From: Meconema thalassinum
Taxonomy: Eukaryota; Arthropoda; Insecta; Orthoptera; Tettigoniidae
Assembly: GCA_946902985.2 (NCBI GenBank)
Contig: OX336398.1
Location: 228,495,556-228,559,555 of the forward strand
Reading direction: 5' to 3'
DNA length: 64,000 bases
Below the pieces are notes generated by a model. That model saw nothing but the letters and a program-made list of their open reading frames with translations, ran no database searches and had not been told where the DNA came from. The translations under genes and the position numbers were made by a program. Positions 33,402-42,948 of this stretch are shown here, piece after piece (within the stretch, counting starts at the first letter, position 1; each line of letters begins with the position of its first letter).

Positions 33402-34708
33402 TTATCAACTCATAAACGGCTACAGCAATCGAAACCAAATTTAGTATGAGTAAAGATGTATACCGGAATATCTCAAGCCCATTTTTGAAAATGATGTCAG
33501 TGCTATCAACTGCTGAAAAAAGCAATAGAAATTTGAGCCCCAAGTTGGATATCATAGAAGGTGTGCATGGGAGCTATTCCAAAATTGGCACACATGTAGA
33601 TAATACTATTTCAGTTTAATTTCCAGGAGGCCATACATGACAGTGTTGCCAAAATAATTTTAAGCCTTCTGATAGGTCCGATTTTTAAATGCATATAACT
33701 TCTACACTATTAATTGGATTTCAACCAAATTGTGTATGTAATATGTTTACATAAATAGATATGACTGAGTGTATTCTTAAGAGCAACCAGGGCTGCCAAC
33801 TGTTAATAATTGCTCCCTCTATTTTCTTCATCAAAATACCAATATATCTGAAAGTATGCAAGCCGACAGCTTTAAACTATGCATACGTATAGTACCTGAC
33901 ATTTTAGATTAATTTGGATTAACTTATATACTTCAGTTCTACCAACATTATTCTAAGCCTGCTGATAGGACCAATTTTTAAATACATGTAACTCCTATAC
34001 TATCAGTTGGATTTCAACCAAATTTCGTATGTGCTATGTGTAACATAACAGATATGACTGTAAGTATTCTTAAGAGCAATCAGGGCTGCCAACAGTTAAT
34101 AAATACTGTCTATATTACTTTTTAACCCTAATATCAATATCAGAAAGTATGCAAGCCAACAGCTCTATACTTTGCACACGTATAGCACCTGACACTATAG
34201 ATTAATTTGGAGTAATTAATATAAATCAGTGCTGCCAACATGATTATATGCTTGCTGATAGGTCCAATTTTAAAATACTTGTAACTTCTATACTGTACCC
34301 AACTCCGTGTATACGGGCACAATACTAACAAATGGATTTCATCCAAAATTTGCACAACAGTATATCAAAATATTTCAGATTATTTCTGACCAGCACACGC
34401 ATGACATTGTTGCCAACATGCTTTTACGCGTGCTGATAGATCCAATGTCTAACTGCATGTAGCGTCCATTGGACTTCAACCAAATTTTGTATTCTGTACC
34501 TTAAGAGATGGAACTAAGAATATATTCAGTCACCAGGGCTGCCAACTGTAGTGTTCAATTAGGCTACATTAAACCAGGAATATTTCGAACTAATTGGACA
34601 TTTCGATATTACCAACTTAATTTCGTCATTATTCTAGATAGGTTCATATACTGTAGAAATACATTGGCATGGAAAGTAAGCTCTTTAGTTCGTCACGGAA
34701 CTTCTTGT
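33251..34708 (+). mobile_element. HINE-like non-autonomous element, copy C
   Basis: Same order as copy B: TATCCTACTTTTCACATTTT, AAAAGGTAGACTTATGAGAT, GTCT/GT microsatellite (33345-33398), non-coding core with internally repeated blocks (AGGGCTGCCAACTGTTAATA appears more than once), and 3' hairpin TAGTTCGTCACGGAACT followed by TCTTGT. Confidence 0.7.
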
Positions 34709-34714
34709 TTTAAG

Positions 34715-34830
34715 TTGTAACTACTCACACGTTATAATGTTAAGCACATCTACTGTACTGTGTATTTGCAGTCGAAAATATTATATACGGTATATTTATA
34801 ACACCACAGATTTCAACACTCGAATACAAC
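34715..34830 (+). repeat. Dispersed repeat shared with 13415-13510
   Basis: ACTCACACGTTATAATGTTA, TGTGTATTTGCAGTCGAAAA and TATTTATAACACCACA follow each other as at 13415. Confidence 0.6.
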
Positions 34831-34864
34831 GTTTAATATTCGTTGACCTTGATCCACGGCCGAG

Positions 34865-35155
34865 ACTCTTGTTGTTGTTGATTCTTTAGGGGTTTTGCGG
34901 CATCATGGTTTTGTAGCCCCGTTTACTAGTGTGAGTATAGAATTTGTCTGAATACCTGTGACACTGTGATGTCTGTAGGCTTACAAGTGTGTGCACTTTT
35001 ATACAAGGAAAGATTAGTGCAGGAAGCTGTTGTTGTTTTATTTGAGATGCATGTGCATCATGGTCATTTAGCCCCATATACTTGGGTGAGTGTTGTATTT
35101 TGTCTGATAACCTGTGTTATTGTGATGGCTGTATTAGAGTGTGTCTATATATAAT
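34865..35155 (+). repeat. Dispersed repeat D1, longest copy
   Basis: GTTTTGCGGCATCATGGTTT, GTAGCCCCGTTTAC and CCTGTGACACTGTGATGTCT; a second, related half starts at 35046 (GATGCATGTGCATCATGGTC, CCTGTGTTATTGTGATGGCT). Close copy at 38541-38763, short pieces at 1440, 6715, 39275, 39525 and 52670. Confidence 0.6.
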
Positions 35156-35271
35156 TCAGTTGAGAATTCAATCAATCAACGTAGAATATCCGTATAGCAC
35201 GTTGTAATTCAACAAGCTACTACAAACAACATTCAATTATATTCCGTGAAAAGGACAAAGAGTTATAACAA

Positions 35272-35332
35272 TACCCATGCATTTAGGATAAGGTAGGCTA
35301 TATGTTCTTTCCTGAACATCTTGTTTTTTAGT
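35272..35332 (+). repeat. HINE-like 3' end fragment
   Basis: CCCATGCATTTAGGATAAGG, TAGGCTATATGTTC and CTGAACATCTTGTTT, as at 28258-28320. Confidence 0.4.
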
Positions 35333-35499
35333 TATTCCATATTATAAGCGTTGGGAACTAGGAGCGTTTGCACGTGTTGCCAGGGTAAGTTGTTTTTCGA
35401 AAATATGTCCATATTAACTATGTCCCCAACACAAAAATATATTCCTATTCTAAACAAAACATTTTAAAAACAGTTGTGTCCTAGAAAGGTATTAATTAA

Positions 35500-36118
35500 C
35501 CAGTCAATGATGGCGCTTAACTGAGCAACGTTAGAGGTGGCGAGGGGTCATTTCTGACCCCTCCAAATTATTTATCTGTAGTAACGCCAATTATCTCTTT
35601 TATGCTACTGATATGGCACGAATACATTCACTGAACTAATGAGCAAGTATATTTGTCTAAAATGAAAGTAATGCACATATTATGAACGGGTATTTACACT
35701 ATAATATAAATGGTGTGGATCTGACAGGTATTTTTATGAAATATCTGATAATTCTTACTTCAGTGTGCCTATTAATAATTTCAAAATGAATGAATAGACA
35801 AGTTTTAAATAATGTAGGATTCTAGCTTTTCTCCAATGACACATTATAGAGAAGTCTCCTGTTGTATTGTGGTTTTATTGTGACTCTGTATTTTCGAGTA
35901 AAGATTCACATCCGCTGAGAAAGAGGCATATTATCGTCATTTTCTTCATTTTCTTCATTTTCTTCTTCGTTTGCACTCTGCTCAGTATCACTTTAACATT
36001 CTACTATTTCATCTTCACTATCACTGTTTTTAACTCCTAATATTTCTTCCTCTTCGACGTCTTGTTGAAGAGATAACACCCTAGAATCTTGCTCTTTGTA
36101 GCTCTGACCACTCATAAT
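35500..36118 (-). pseudogene. Possible piggyBac-like transposase, N-terminal relic
   Basis: On the minus strand an ATG at about 36116 opens an acidic stretch, SYKEQDSRVLSLQQDVEEEE, then NSDSEDEIVEC, one stop, and SANEEENEENEENDD, after which the frame decays. Acidic Ser/Asp/Glu-rich N-termini are typical of piggyBac transposases, but no catalytic motif is left. The far end holds TTAACCAGTCAATG (35507-35520) and a hairpin GGGGTCATTTCTGACCCC (35554-35571), which might be an element end next to TTAA. The assignment is a guess; a low-complexity chance frame is the alternative. Confidence 0.3.
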
Positions 36119-36149
36119 GTTTTATTTTATCACTTAACTACTATCAATA

Positions 36150-36545
36150 GCTTGCCACGGTGGGTGAGTGGATAGCGTATCGGTCTACTAACCCCAAGAT
36201 TGCAGGATCGCCCCTGACCGTGGTAAGTGATTTTTGAAAGGCGGCAAAAATACGATACGCATGTCATACGATGTTGGCATGTCAAAGAACCCATTTGAAT
36301 TCAGTAGGTCGAGTTCATAATGTCAAAATTAATCTCGGGAGTTTCCGCCAGCACAAAGTTCCTCATTTCTCCACTAGAAAGCGCTATTGTGTTCAAGGAG
36401 ATTAGATATCTAACATCTAACCTCCTTGACTTTCATAGTCAAGGAACTACGAAATTCGACAAGCAAGCTACCTTCTGGGTGTCAAATAGCAAAGCTTGCA
36501 CCAGGCACCCGAGGCCATACGATATTATTATTACTACAATCAATT
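36150..36545 (+). repeat. tRNA-derived SINE (ACGGTGGGTGAG family), copy 1
   Basis: Head CACGGTGGGTGAGTGGATAG, box-B-like GCAGGATCGCCCCTGACC, body TGTCAAAGAACCCATTTGAA, TTAATCTCGGGAG, and tail GAGGCCATACGATATTATTA. Matches 56178-56550. The tail again contains GCCATACG. Possible duplication CTAC-ATCAAT at both sides. Confidence 0.7.
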
Positions 36546-36599
36546 TCTTTTCGCGATCAGACAGCTACATTCTCATGGAGTACACGTAAGACTGGAACA

Positions 36600-37420
36600 G
36601 CTGTTCACTCTGCCAGCGCACAGAGGGTCAAAATCGAAATCTAGGAGGACAAAATTATTTATTATCATAATAAAAAAAATGTATTACTTCTACAGCATTC
36701 TCATATAATTGCCGCTCACTATTCTGGGATATAAACGCATCTTAGTGTAAATCTGTCACCACTGTTCGAGCAGTCTGAATGTAAGTGGCTGTGGTTTGGT
36801 TGTCTTTGTGGTTAGTGTGATGCTTTAAGATGGAACTTGCAGCGGAAGGTATGATCTTTGTAACGTGTTTCAGTTATTAATGGGCGTAATTGTTACGTAA
36901 TTTTAGCTATATTTGCATTATATAATATTTAACTATTATTTTTAAAATTATATTTTCACTTAGATTTTTAGTATGGCGCGTCACTCTGCGTCACTTTCTA
37001 CTTAATGTTAAAATGTAGATAAGGTCTTGTAGTTTACGCCTGTTATAAGATTGTTTGCATCTTTTTGCAACTTACTAAGTTATTTTACGTTTTAAAAGAT
37101 GCCGCGCGACCAGTTCTCACACGTTTACAACTGTTTGAAGTACTGGGTTTGACGATTATGTCAAAAGTGGAACTTTGTGACTTTGTAAGAAGTAAATTAG
37201 GGGTAGAAAATTGTTCTGAAGACATAACTGAATGCTCTATCCACCTATTATTCATAGACAATTTCTTGCATGTGTAGACGTATTTTAAAAAGTTCTTAAC
37301 TGATATTATGAATTAAACAAATTATATACGTTGCTTTCACTCTAAATTCATGATTAAAACGTAAATATATTTTTTCCCTCTAGATTTCGATTTTGGCCCA
37401 CTCTGTCAGCGGTACTGCTG
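36600..37420. other. Unassigned region with a weak inverted repeat
   Basis: CAAAATCGAAATCTAG near 36632 and CTAGATTTCGATTTTG near 37381, each with a CTCTGCCAG/CTGTCAGC-like extension, are inverted copies. They may be the ends of a degraded non-autonomous DNA element of about 800 bp. No open frame of interest. Confidence 0.35.
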
Positions 37421-38128
37421 GTGCGGGGTCTTTCAGAACACATTGCAACATGGCTCTATTAAAATACTTTTGTCTCGGCCCTCATCCCTCCAACTAATAG
37501 ATTACTGCCCTCAGGCAATAAATAAGGAATGTGGGGAAGGTGTGTGGCAGATTTAGTTTGTGTGTAGTAAAATGTAGAAACCAAACTGCGTGGGGTCATA
37601 AAGTCCCCCACGGATCCTCTCCCCAGTTAAAGGAATGCTCTTTAGTCGGTCGAGTCCCATAAAGTGTAATTACTCTAGTTGGATGAAGATCTGACTGGGA
37701 ACAGCTGTGACAAAGGGGATTATATTTGAATGTTCTCCATCTTATTCGCGGGAATACTCACATCTGTATTCCGGTCATGACTTAGCTCACAGTTCCAACC
37801 AACCAACCAGTTGCGTGCGGTTTTGGAATTTGTACGAAACAAAATGCTGCTAGTGCTTGCTCTAAAGGTCAACTGAGACGTGAAATGTGAGAGAGGATTA
37901 CGTCCTTGTGTCCACCAAGTTATCGCAGCCATTCACCGCAACTGAAGCAGGTTTCATCCACTCCCAGAACTTGGCCTGGTCGCTTCTCTCTCTCTCTCTC
38001 ACTCTTGCCGTTGCCATGGTGATGCACTGTGGCTGGACAGCGTGCACAGGAAATGGAACAAAAGAGGAAATAGACTAAGGACCAAGGAGGTGCGTGCTAC
38101 TCACTCAATGGTGGAATTTTAGCTGCAT
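37420..38128. other. Unassigned region
   Basis: No gene or repeat recognised. A short CT run lies at 37987-38001. Confidence 0.4.
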
Positions 38129-38142
38129 AAGCTTCTGAATGG

Positions 38143-38488
38143 GGAGCTTCCGTGGCTTAGGCGGTAGCACGCCGGCCTCTCACCGCTGGGTCCGTGGTTC
38201 AAATACCGGTCACTGCATGTGAGATTCGCGCTGGACAAAGCGGAGGCAGACAGGTTTTTCTCCGGGTATTTCAGTTATCCCTGTCACATTTTCATTCCAG
38301 CAATACTCTCCACTATCATTCCATTGCATCTGTCATTCATTTAATCATTGCCTCAGGGAAGTGCGACAGGCTTCGGCAGCGGCACATTTCATAACCTCGT
38401 CGCTAGATGGTGGCTTCATTCATTCCATTCCCTGACCCAGTCGGTCGACTGGGAGCTGGCTGTGGATTTTAATTTAATTTTAATTTTC
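38143..38488 (+). repeat. tRNA-derived SINE (TTCCGTGGC family), complete with target duplication
   Basis: 346 bp flanked by 14-bp duplications AAGCTTCTGAATGG (38129-38142 and 38489-38502). Box A region CCGTGGCTTAGGCGGTAGCA, box B region GGTTCAAATACC, body TGGACAAAGCGGAGGCAGAC and GTGCGACAGGCTTCGGCAGC, and a short TTTTAATTT tail. Confidence 0.9.
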
Positions 38489-38540
38489 AAGCTTCTGAAT
38501 GGAGATTCTTCATGTAGTTGGTTTGGAAGAAGACCGTCAC

Positions 38541-38763
38541 AACTCTTGTTGTTGATTCTTTAGGGTTTTGCGGCATCATGGTTTTGTAGCACCGTTTACT
38601 TGTGTGTGTATAGAAATTGTCTGATAACCTGTGACACTGTGATGTCTGTAGACTTCCTAGTGTGTGTACTTTTATACGAGGAAGGATTAGTGTAGGAAGC
38701 TATTGTTGTTGTTGTTTTATTTGAGATGCATGGACATCATGGTCATTTAGCCCCGTGTACATA
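38541..38763 (+). repeat. Dispersed repeat D1, second copy
   Basis: Follows 34865-35080 closely (GTTTTGCGGCATCATGGTTT, CCTGTGACACTGTGATGTCT) and stops at CCCCGTGTAC, where a LINE fragment begins. Confidence 0.6.
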
Positions 38764-38960
38764 CTAAGGACCCCAGGAATAGCAAGCTCACTTGTGGAAT
38801 GAAGGGTCGAGAACAAGAAATGTAGAGGTAGACTACAGTTACACTATGTTAAAAACTTTGCCTCGGATTTATGGTGTGGTAGCTAAGTAGATATGAAGCA
38901 ACTGGTAGCCATGGATAGCTGCATCATATTAGTCTAAGGGCTGAATACTCAAACCGCACA
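38764..38960 (+). pseudogene. RTE-like LINE, 3' end fragment
   Basis: ATACTAAGGACCCCAGGAAT (HILRHPG region), CACTATGTTAAAAACTTTGC (YVKQIA region), then the terminal Gly-Cys-Gly/Glu-Met-Lys region and 3' UTR, as at 28915 on the other strand. Too decayed to code. Confidence 0.6.
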
Positions 38961-39690
38961 GTGGTTTTCATGTTTTGATGATTTGTTTCGGCTGAAGAAA
39001 CATAACGTGTGCTGTGTTTTACCATGAATGTGAAAGAATGTTAGATTATATTTATAGTAACCATTTTCATTATCATGCATGAGGTTGACCCAGATGTTTG
39101 ATGTCCCCTTCGTAATAGATCTCGGTCACTGTCCATGTGCTTCTTTTGTTCTAAAGCATTCTATCTCTGTTTGTTTCAGGTAAATGATGATCGTGCTAAC
39201 CTGCAGGCACAAAGACATCTTACGGAGAGCGTATGTAAACAAATGTTTGAAGTTTACCTTTTGTTGTTTCATTTGAAGAGCTTGGGCATCGTAGTCTTTA
39301 GTCCAGTGTGTTAACCTGTGTTATTGTAATTCACTTGAGGATGGAGACGGCTGTGGCATTAAGTTAGGCACAATCCCTGCATTTGCCTGGGGTATAACAG
39401 CTCCTGGATGGGCGGGATGGGAAATGAACCAACCCCTCTGAGTTTTACTTCACGAGTTTCAGTGAACTCCTCAGAACAGAATTCATTTCTTTGTTCTACT
39501 CTAAATGTTAAATCCATTTAGGGGTTATATTGCGGTGAAACCATGCACTTGGGTGTGTCTGATAACCTGCCTTTCTCTGGTGACTATCAGTTTGTGATGC
39601 AGTAATTATTAGCGTCGGGAATGTGACAATTACCCTGAGACTTTGAATTCTTCATGGAACTACTTGTTTTACCTATAATAACTGTTTGTA
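38960..39690. other. Unassigned region with D1 and HINE-like scraps
   Basis: D1 pieces at about 39275-39335 and 39525-39600 (TGTCTGATAACCTG). At 39652-39675 CTTCATGGAACTACTTGT looks like an isolated HINE-like 3' end. Nothing else recognised. Confidence 0.4.
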
Positions 39691-40200
39691 AGTTTTTTTA
39701 ATTTTGGTTTGTTTTCAACTTTCATTTTTTGTTTGTTTTTCTTTTGTTTTGTTTATTGTTTATGGTTTTGTGTATTTTGCCTTCGCTTCTGGTTTTTTGT
39801 TTGTTTTCTGCTTTTGCATTAGTGTTTGCTTTTAATTTTTATCTTTTTATTTTTTGTTCTTCTTCGTGAATTTTGATTTTTACTTTTTTGATTTGCTTTG
39901 CTTCCTCTTATCTGCTTTTACTGATAATTTTTGTTCTAATTTAATGCTTTATTGTATGATAATTTTGACATTGTTGATTTTGTCTTTGCTTTTGATTATT
40001 TCCTGATTTAATTTTGTTTTGGCGTTTAATTACGCATTTGATTTTATTCATTTTTAGATTTTTGTTTATGTTACTTTTCGCTAGTGTTTTATTTCCTCTT
40101 ATAACTTTTTATATTATCCTTTTTTATTTTTTGCTGTGTTTCTTGCTTTTATGTTTGGTATTTTGTTTTCTGAATTTGATTTTTTCTTTTTTCTTCCATC
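39690..40200. repeat. T-rich low-complexity block, copy 2
   Basis: TTTTTTGTTTGTTTTCTGCT and similar units, as in copies 1 and 3. The right edge (CAGTAGAAGAAGAAGGTCCA) resembles that of copy 1. The 89-aa hydrophobic frame here reflects the T bias. Confidence 0.6.
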
Positions 40201-40319
40201 CAGTAGAAGAAGAAGGTCCAGGAAATATGAACACCTCCACAAATAAGACTCAAATAATATTCAACTATCAACACCCTTGGTGATATAGTCGAACATTGTC
40301 CTTATTATCCCCCTACTAA

Positions 40320-40540
40320 GGATTATGACTTGAAATATCGAGATTATCTGCACATAAGAGCCAGCCTTTGGTGTGAGAGACTATAGCATTACCTGATTGG
40401 AAGCCATCTACCTATTGTCACTACTGTTACTCGCCAGGTCCAGATTGATTGTTCGGAGCTTCCCTCTCTGGGTTATGAAGTATAATCAGTCGTCTGGGCA
40501 CTTGATTTAATTTGCTTGCCTCTTCACTCACAATATTTTA
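40320..40540 (+). repeat. Dispersed repeat shared with 51360-51490
   Basis: CTACCTATTGTCA, CAGATTGATTGTTCGGAGC-like sequence and CACTTGATTTAATTTGCTTG recur in the same order at 51360-51490. Confidence 0.45.
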
Positions 40541-40936
40541 AAATGGATTTCTTCTCTATTTCTGTATTTCTCCTGCTTTTTGCTAGTGCCTCTCAAGGTA
40601 CTTCGTAGCCTACTAGTATTTCCTTTGAGATATCAATCCAGCCCATTCAATGATCCTATTCCTACGTTGCTGACGTCTTCATGACTTTATCCTAACTTTG
40701 ACAAACGTTTCTTGAAAATGAATCCTTTTTTGAGTTTTAATGACATTTTAAAAAGATTGCACAGAATGAACAGCATTTTTTATAAACATTTATATCTGGC
40801 AAAACGGAGGTGTTAAAATTTAACACACATACATTACATTTAAAAACTGTTAGTTTTGTTTGTTAAAAATTTCCGGAGGAAAAGGGAAATAAAAACATTT
40901 TAGCGAAGAATCGCTAATATACGTATTTTTGTTTTT
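40540..40936. other. Unassigned spacer
   Basis: AT-rich; no gene or repeat recognised. Confidence 0.35.
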
Positions 40937-41763
40937 CAGCCCATGAGATCACCCCCCCCCCCCCTGTAATAAAAGAAGCGATTCAAATGAAACTTGGTAA
41001 GTGCATACTACTAACAAATTTTATTACGTTTCACTAATCCAACATGGCAGCCGCGTGAAATAATTCACTTGCATTCTATATATCCGCAACAGTAACAGAT
41101 ATCACCCTGAAATTGTGTACGGTGTCACATTGTCACATATTATGTGACTTTCATAAACTTGTTAAGTAAATCACAAATATGGTGCTCATGTAAATTTGAA
41201 ATATTTAATTAGACTTTTCACGCGGTGCGGTAAGTGTTTATACACATTGAAATGCACTGACATCTAATTTAGTTCAATTGCTAACATAACCTCAAGATGA
41301 CGGCTCTGAAATTTTGAAATGTAGTTTCAAAGGGATAGTCTGGCAATAAAATATTGAATTTGTGTGTTTTTCTTTTTTTACCTAAATATGTTCATTCATA
41401 TACGTGAGTTCTTTTATAGTACAAAAGGATTTTGTGAACCTCCAAAGAGAAATGTAGAAAAAATATAATTAAATACTAGCCTGCAGCTGAGAGTGGGCAT
41501 GGCATCATATGAAAGCTGTCACAATGTTACTTGTTTGCTCTGAAAAAATTATATGAATGAATGTAAGGAGTGATTTTGGACTTTGGTGCCATCTCTTGAG
41601 CATTCCAGTTATTCCAGTGTTCTTTGAGATGCAGGTATTTATTTATGCTCAGTAATCATAAGGTGCTTGAAGTCGTTTGTAAACAAATAAGTGTCAACAT
41701 AGTATAATCTGGTCAAAGTGCCCAAAGGATGTATTTGTATCCAAGCAAAATGTAGAACTAGCT

Positions 41764-42018
41764 GTGACAGAAGCTGTTTCACAGTTCAATCAAGGATGCT
41801 ATCTGACAGAAGCAACAAGAACAACAGAGACCACTCCAATATCAGCAATAAGGAAGCGACTGAGCAAAGTTAGAGACGAGCGACGAAGGAAACAAACGGC
41901 AAAATGGTGCTTAGAATTCGGAAAACGAAGAAAACATGCATCTAGGTTGACGGCCATACACACTGAGGAAGCTCGAAAGAGAAAAGAAGGAACAATATAC
42001 AGCCCAGGTGGATTTTAG
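41764..42018 (+). pseudogene. Transposase C-terminal remnant of the TTAA-type element
   Basis: An 84-residue open frame rich in Arg, Lys and Glu (RKRLSKVRDERRRKQTAKWC, then EEARKRKEGTIYSPGGF and stop). A basic tail ending in EG-Y-G-F resembles the end of Kolobok-type (Mutator-like) transposases as I recall them; this is family-level resemblance only. There is no room upstream for a catalytic domain, since the element starts about 430 bp earlier, so this is an internal deletion derivative. The ORF start is not meaningful. It could also be an unrelated basic peptide. Confidence 0.35.
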
Positions 42019-42948
42019 AGCAAGGATCGGCGGACGATTGTGTTGTATAACTTTGACTGCGTTTATCTTTAATTTTTGAAATTGAACATTTGAATATAAC
42101 TTTTCCTAGTAAATATTTTCTGATTTTGGTGAAATTTTTGGAGCTAACCCCTACTAAGAGTGCTAACAGTCTTGAGTATAATTTTTTTAAAGTATTTAGA
42201 ATCGAAAATATTGATAATTATAGCCTGTGTTTTAATTATTTCGATAATAAGCAGGCTTCGGATAATTATGCATTTTGCATACTGCATATGCAATTGCATA
42301 GTTGGGACAGTTTTAACTTAACAGTGCATATTTAAGGTTTTCCTCCTGTTAGTGCATATTTCAAAAGCATTCTTAATCTTGAGTGTAGACATCAGCTTCT
42401 GCAGGACACTTTTGGAATATTTGACATGTATTTCAGGTAACAGGAATGTTGAGCTGTGCTGGGTTTGCATCGTGTTTAAATTTAGCAACACTAGCCCTTC
42501 ATCCGGCCATAGCTTTGTCTACCTGCAATGCAATTAGGTGAGGACTGATTCTTGGTATTTCCCGTAAAGAAGGTTATCTTTTCCTCATTCCGTAAATAGT
42601 TACCTTTCATGCACAATTAGTTCTTGTCAGTCTTACTTTCGTTAAATTGAAACAGGCTGTGGTTCTTAGCACGTTAAATAGAAGAGAACAGTTAATGAGG
42701 TAATGAAAGGGTATGTACAAGAGTTTCAAGACTTTTCAACTGACGGAAGTGTATTGTTTTACAAATACTGTAGCACAGTCGTAAACACAACTAAAAAGTA
42801 TAAAATTCAACAACATCTTCAAACAACGAAACACAATAAAATTGAAAGAAGTAAACCTGCAACAAAAACACCAGGTTCTTGTAACCACTGCTTTAGTTAA
42901 ACCTGGACCAACACGTAGTAAATTCAATGAAGATCTATGTAAAGCATT

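Noticed and set aside
33262..33555. 97-aa minus-strand frame with His-Thr repeats
   Set aside because: Reverse reading of the GT/GTCT microsatellite in a HINE-like element.
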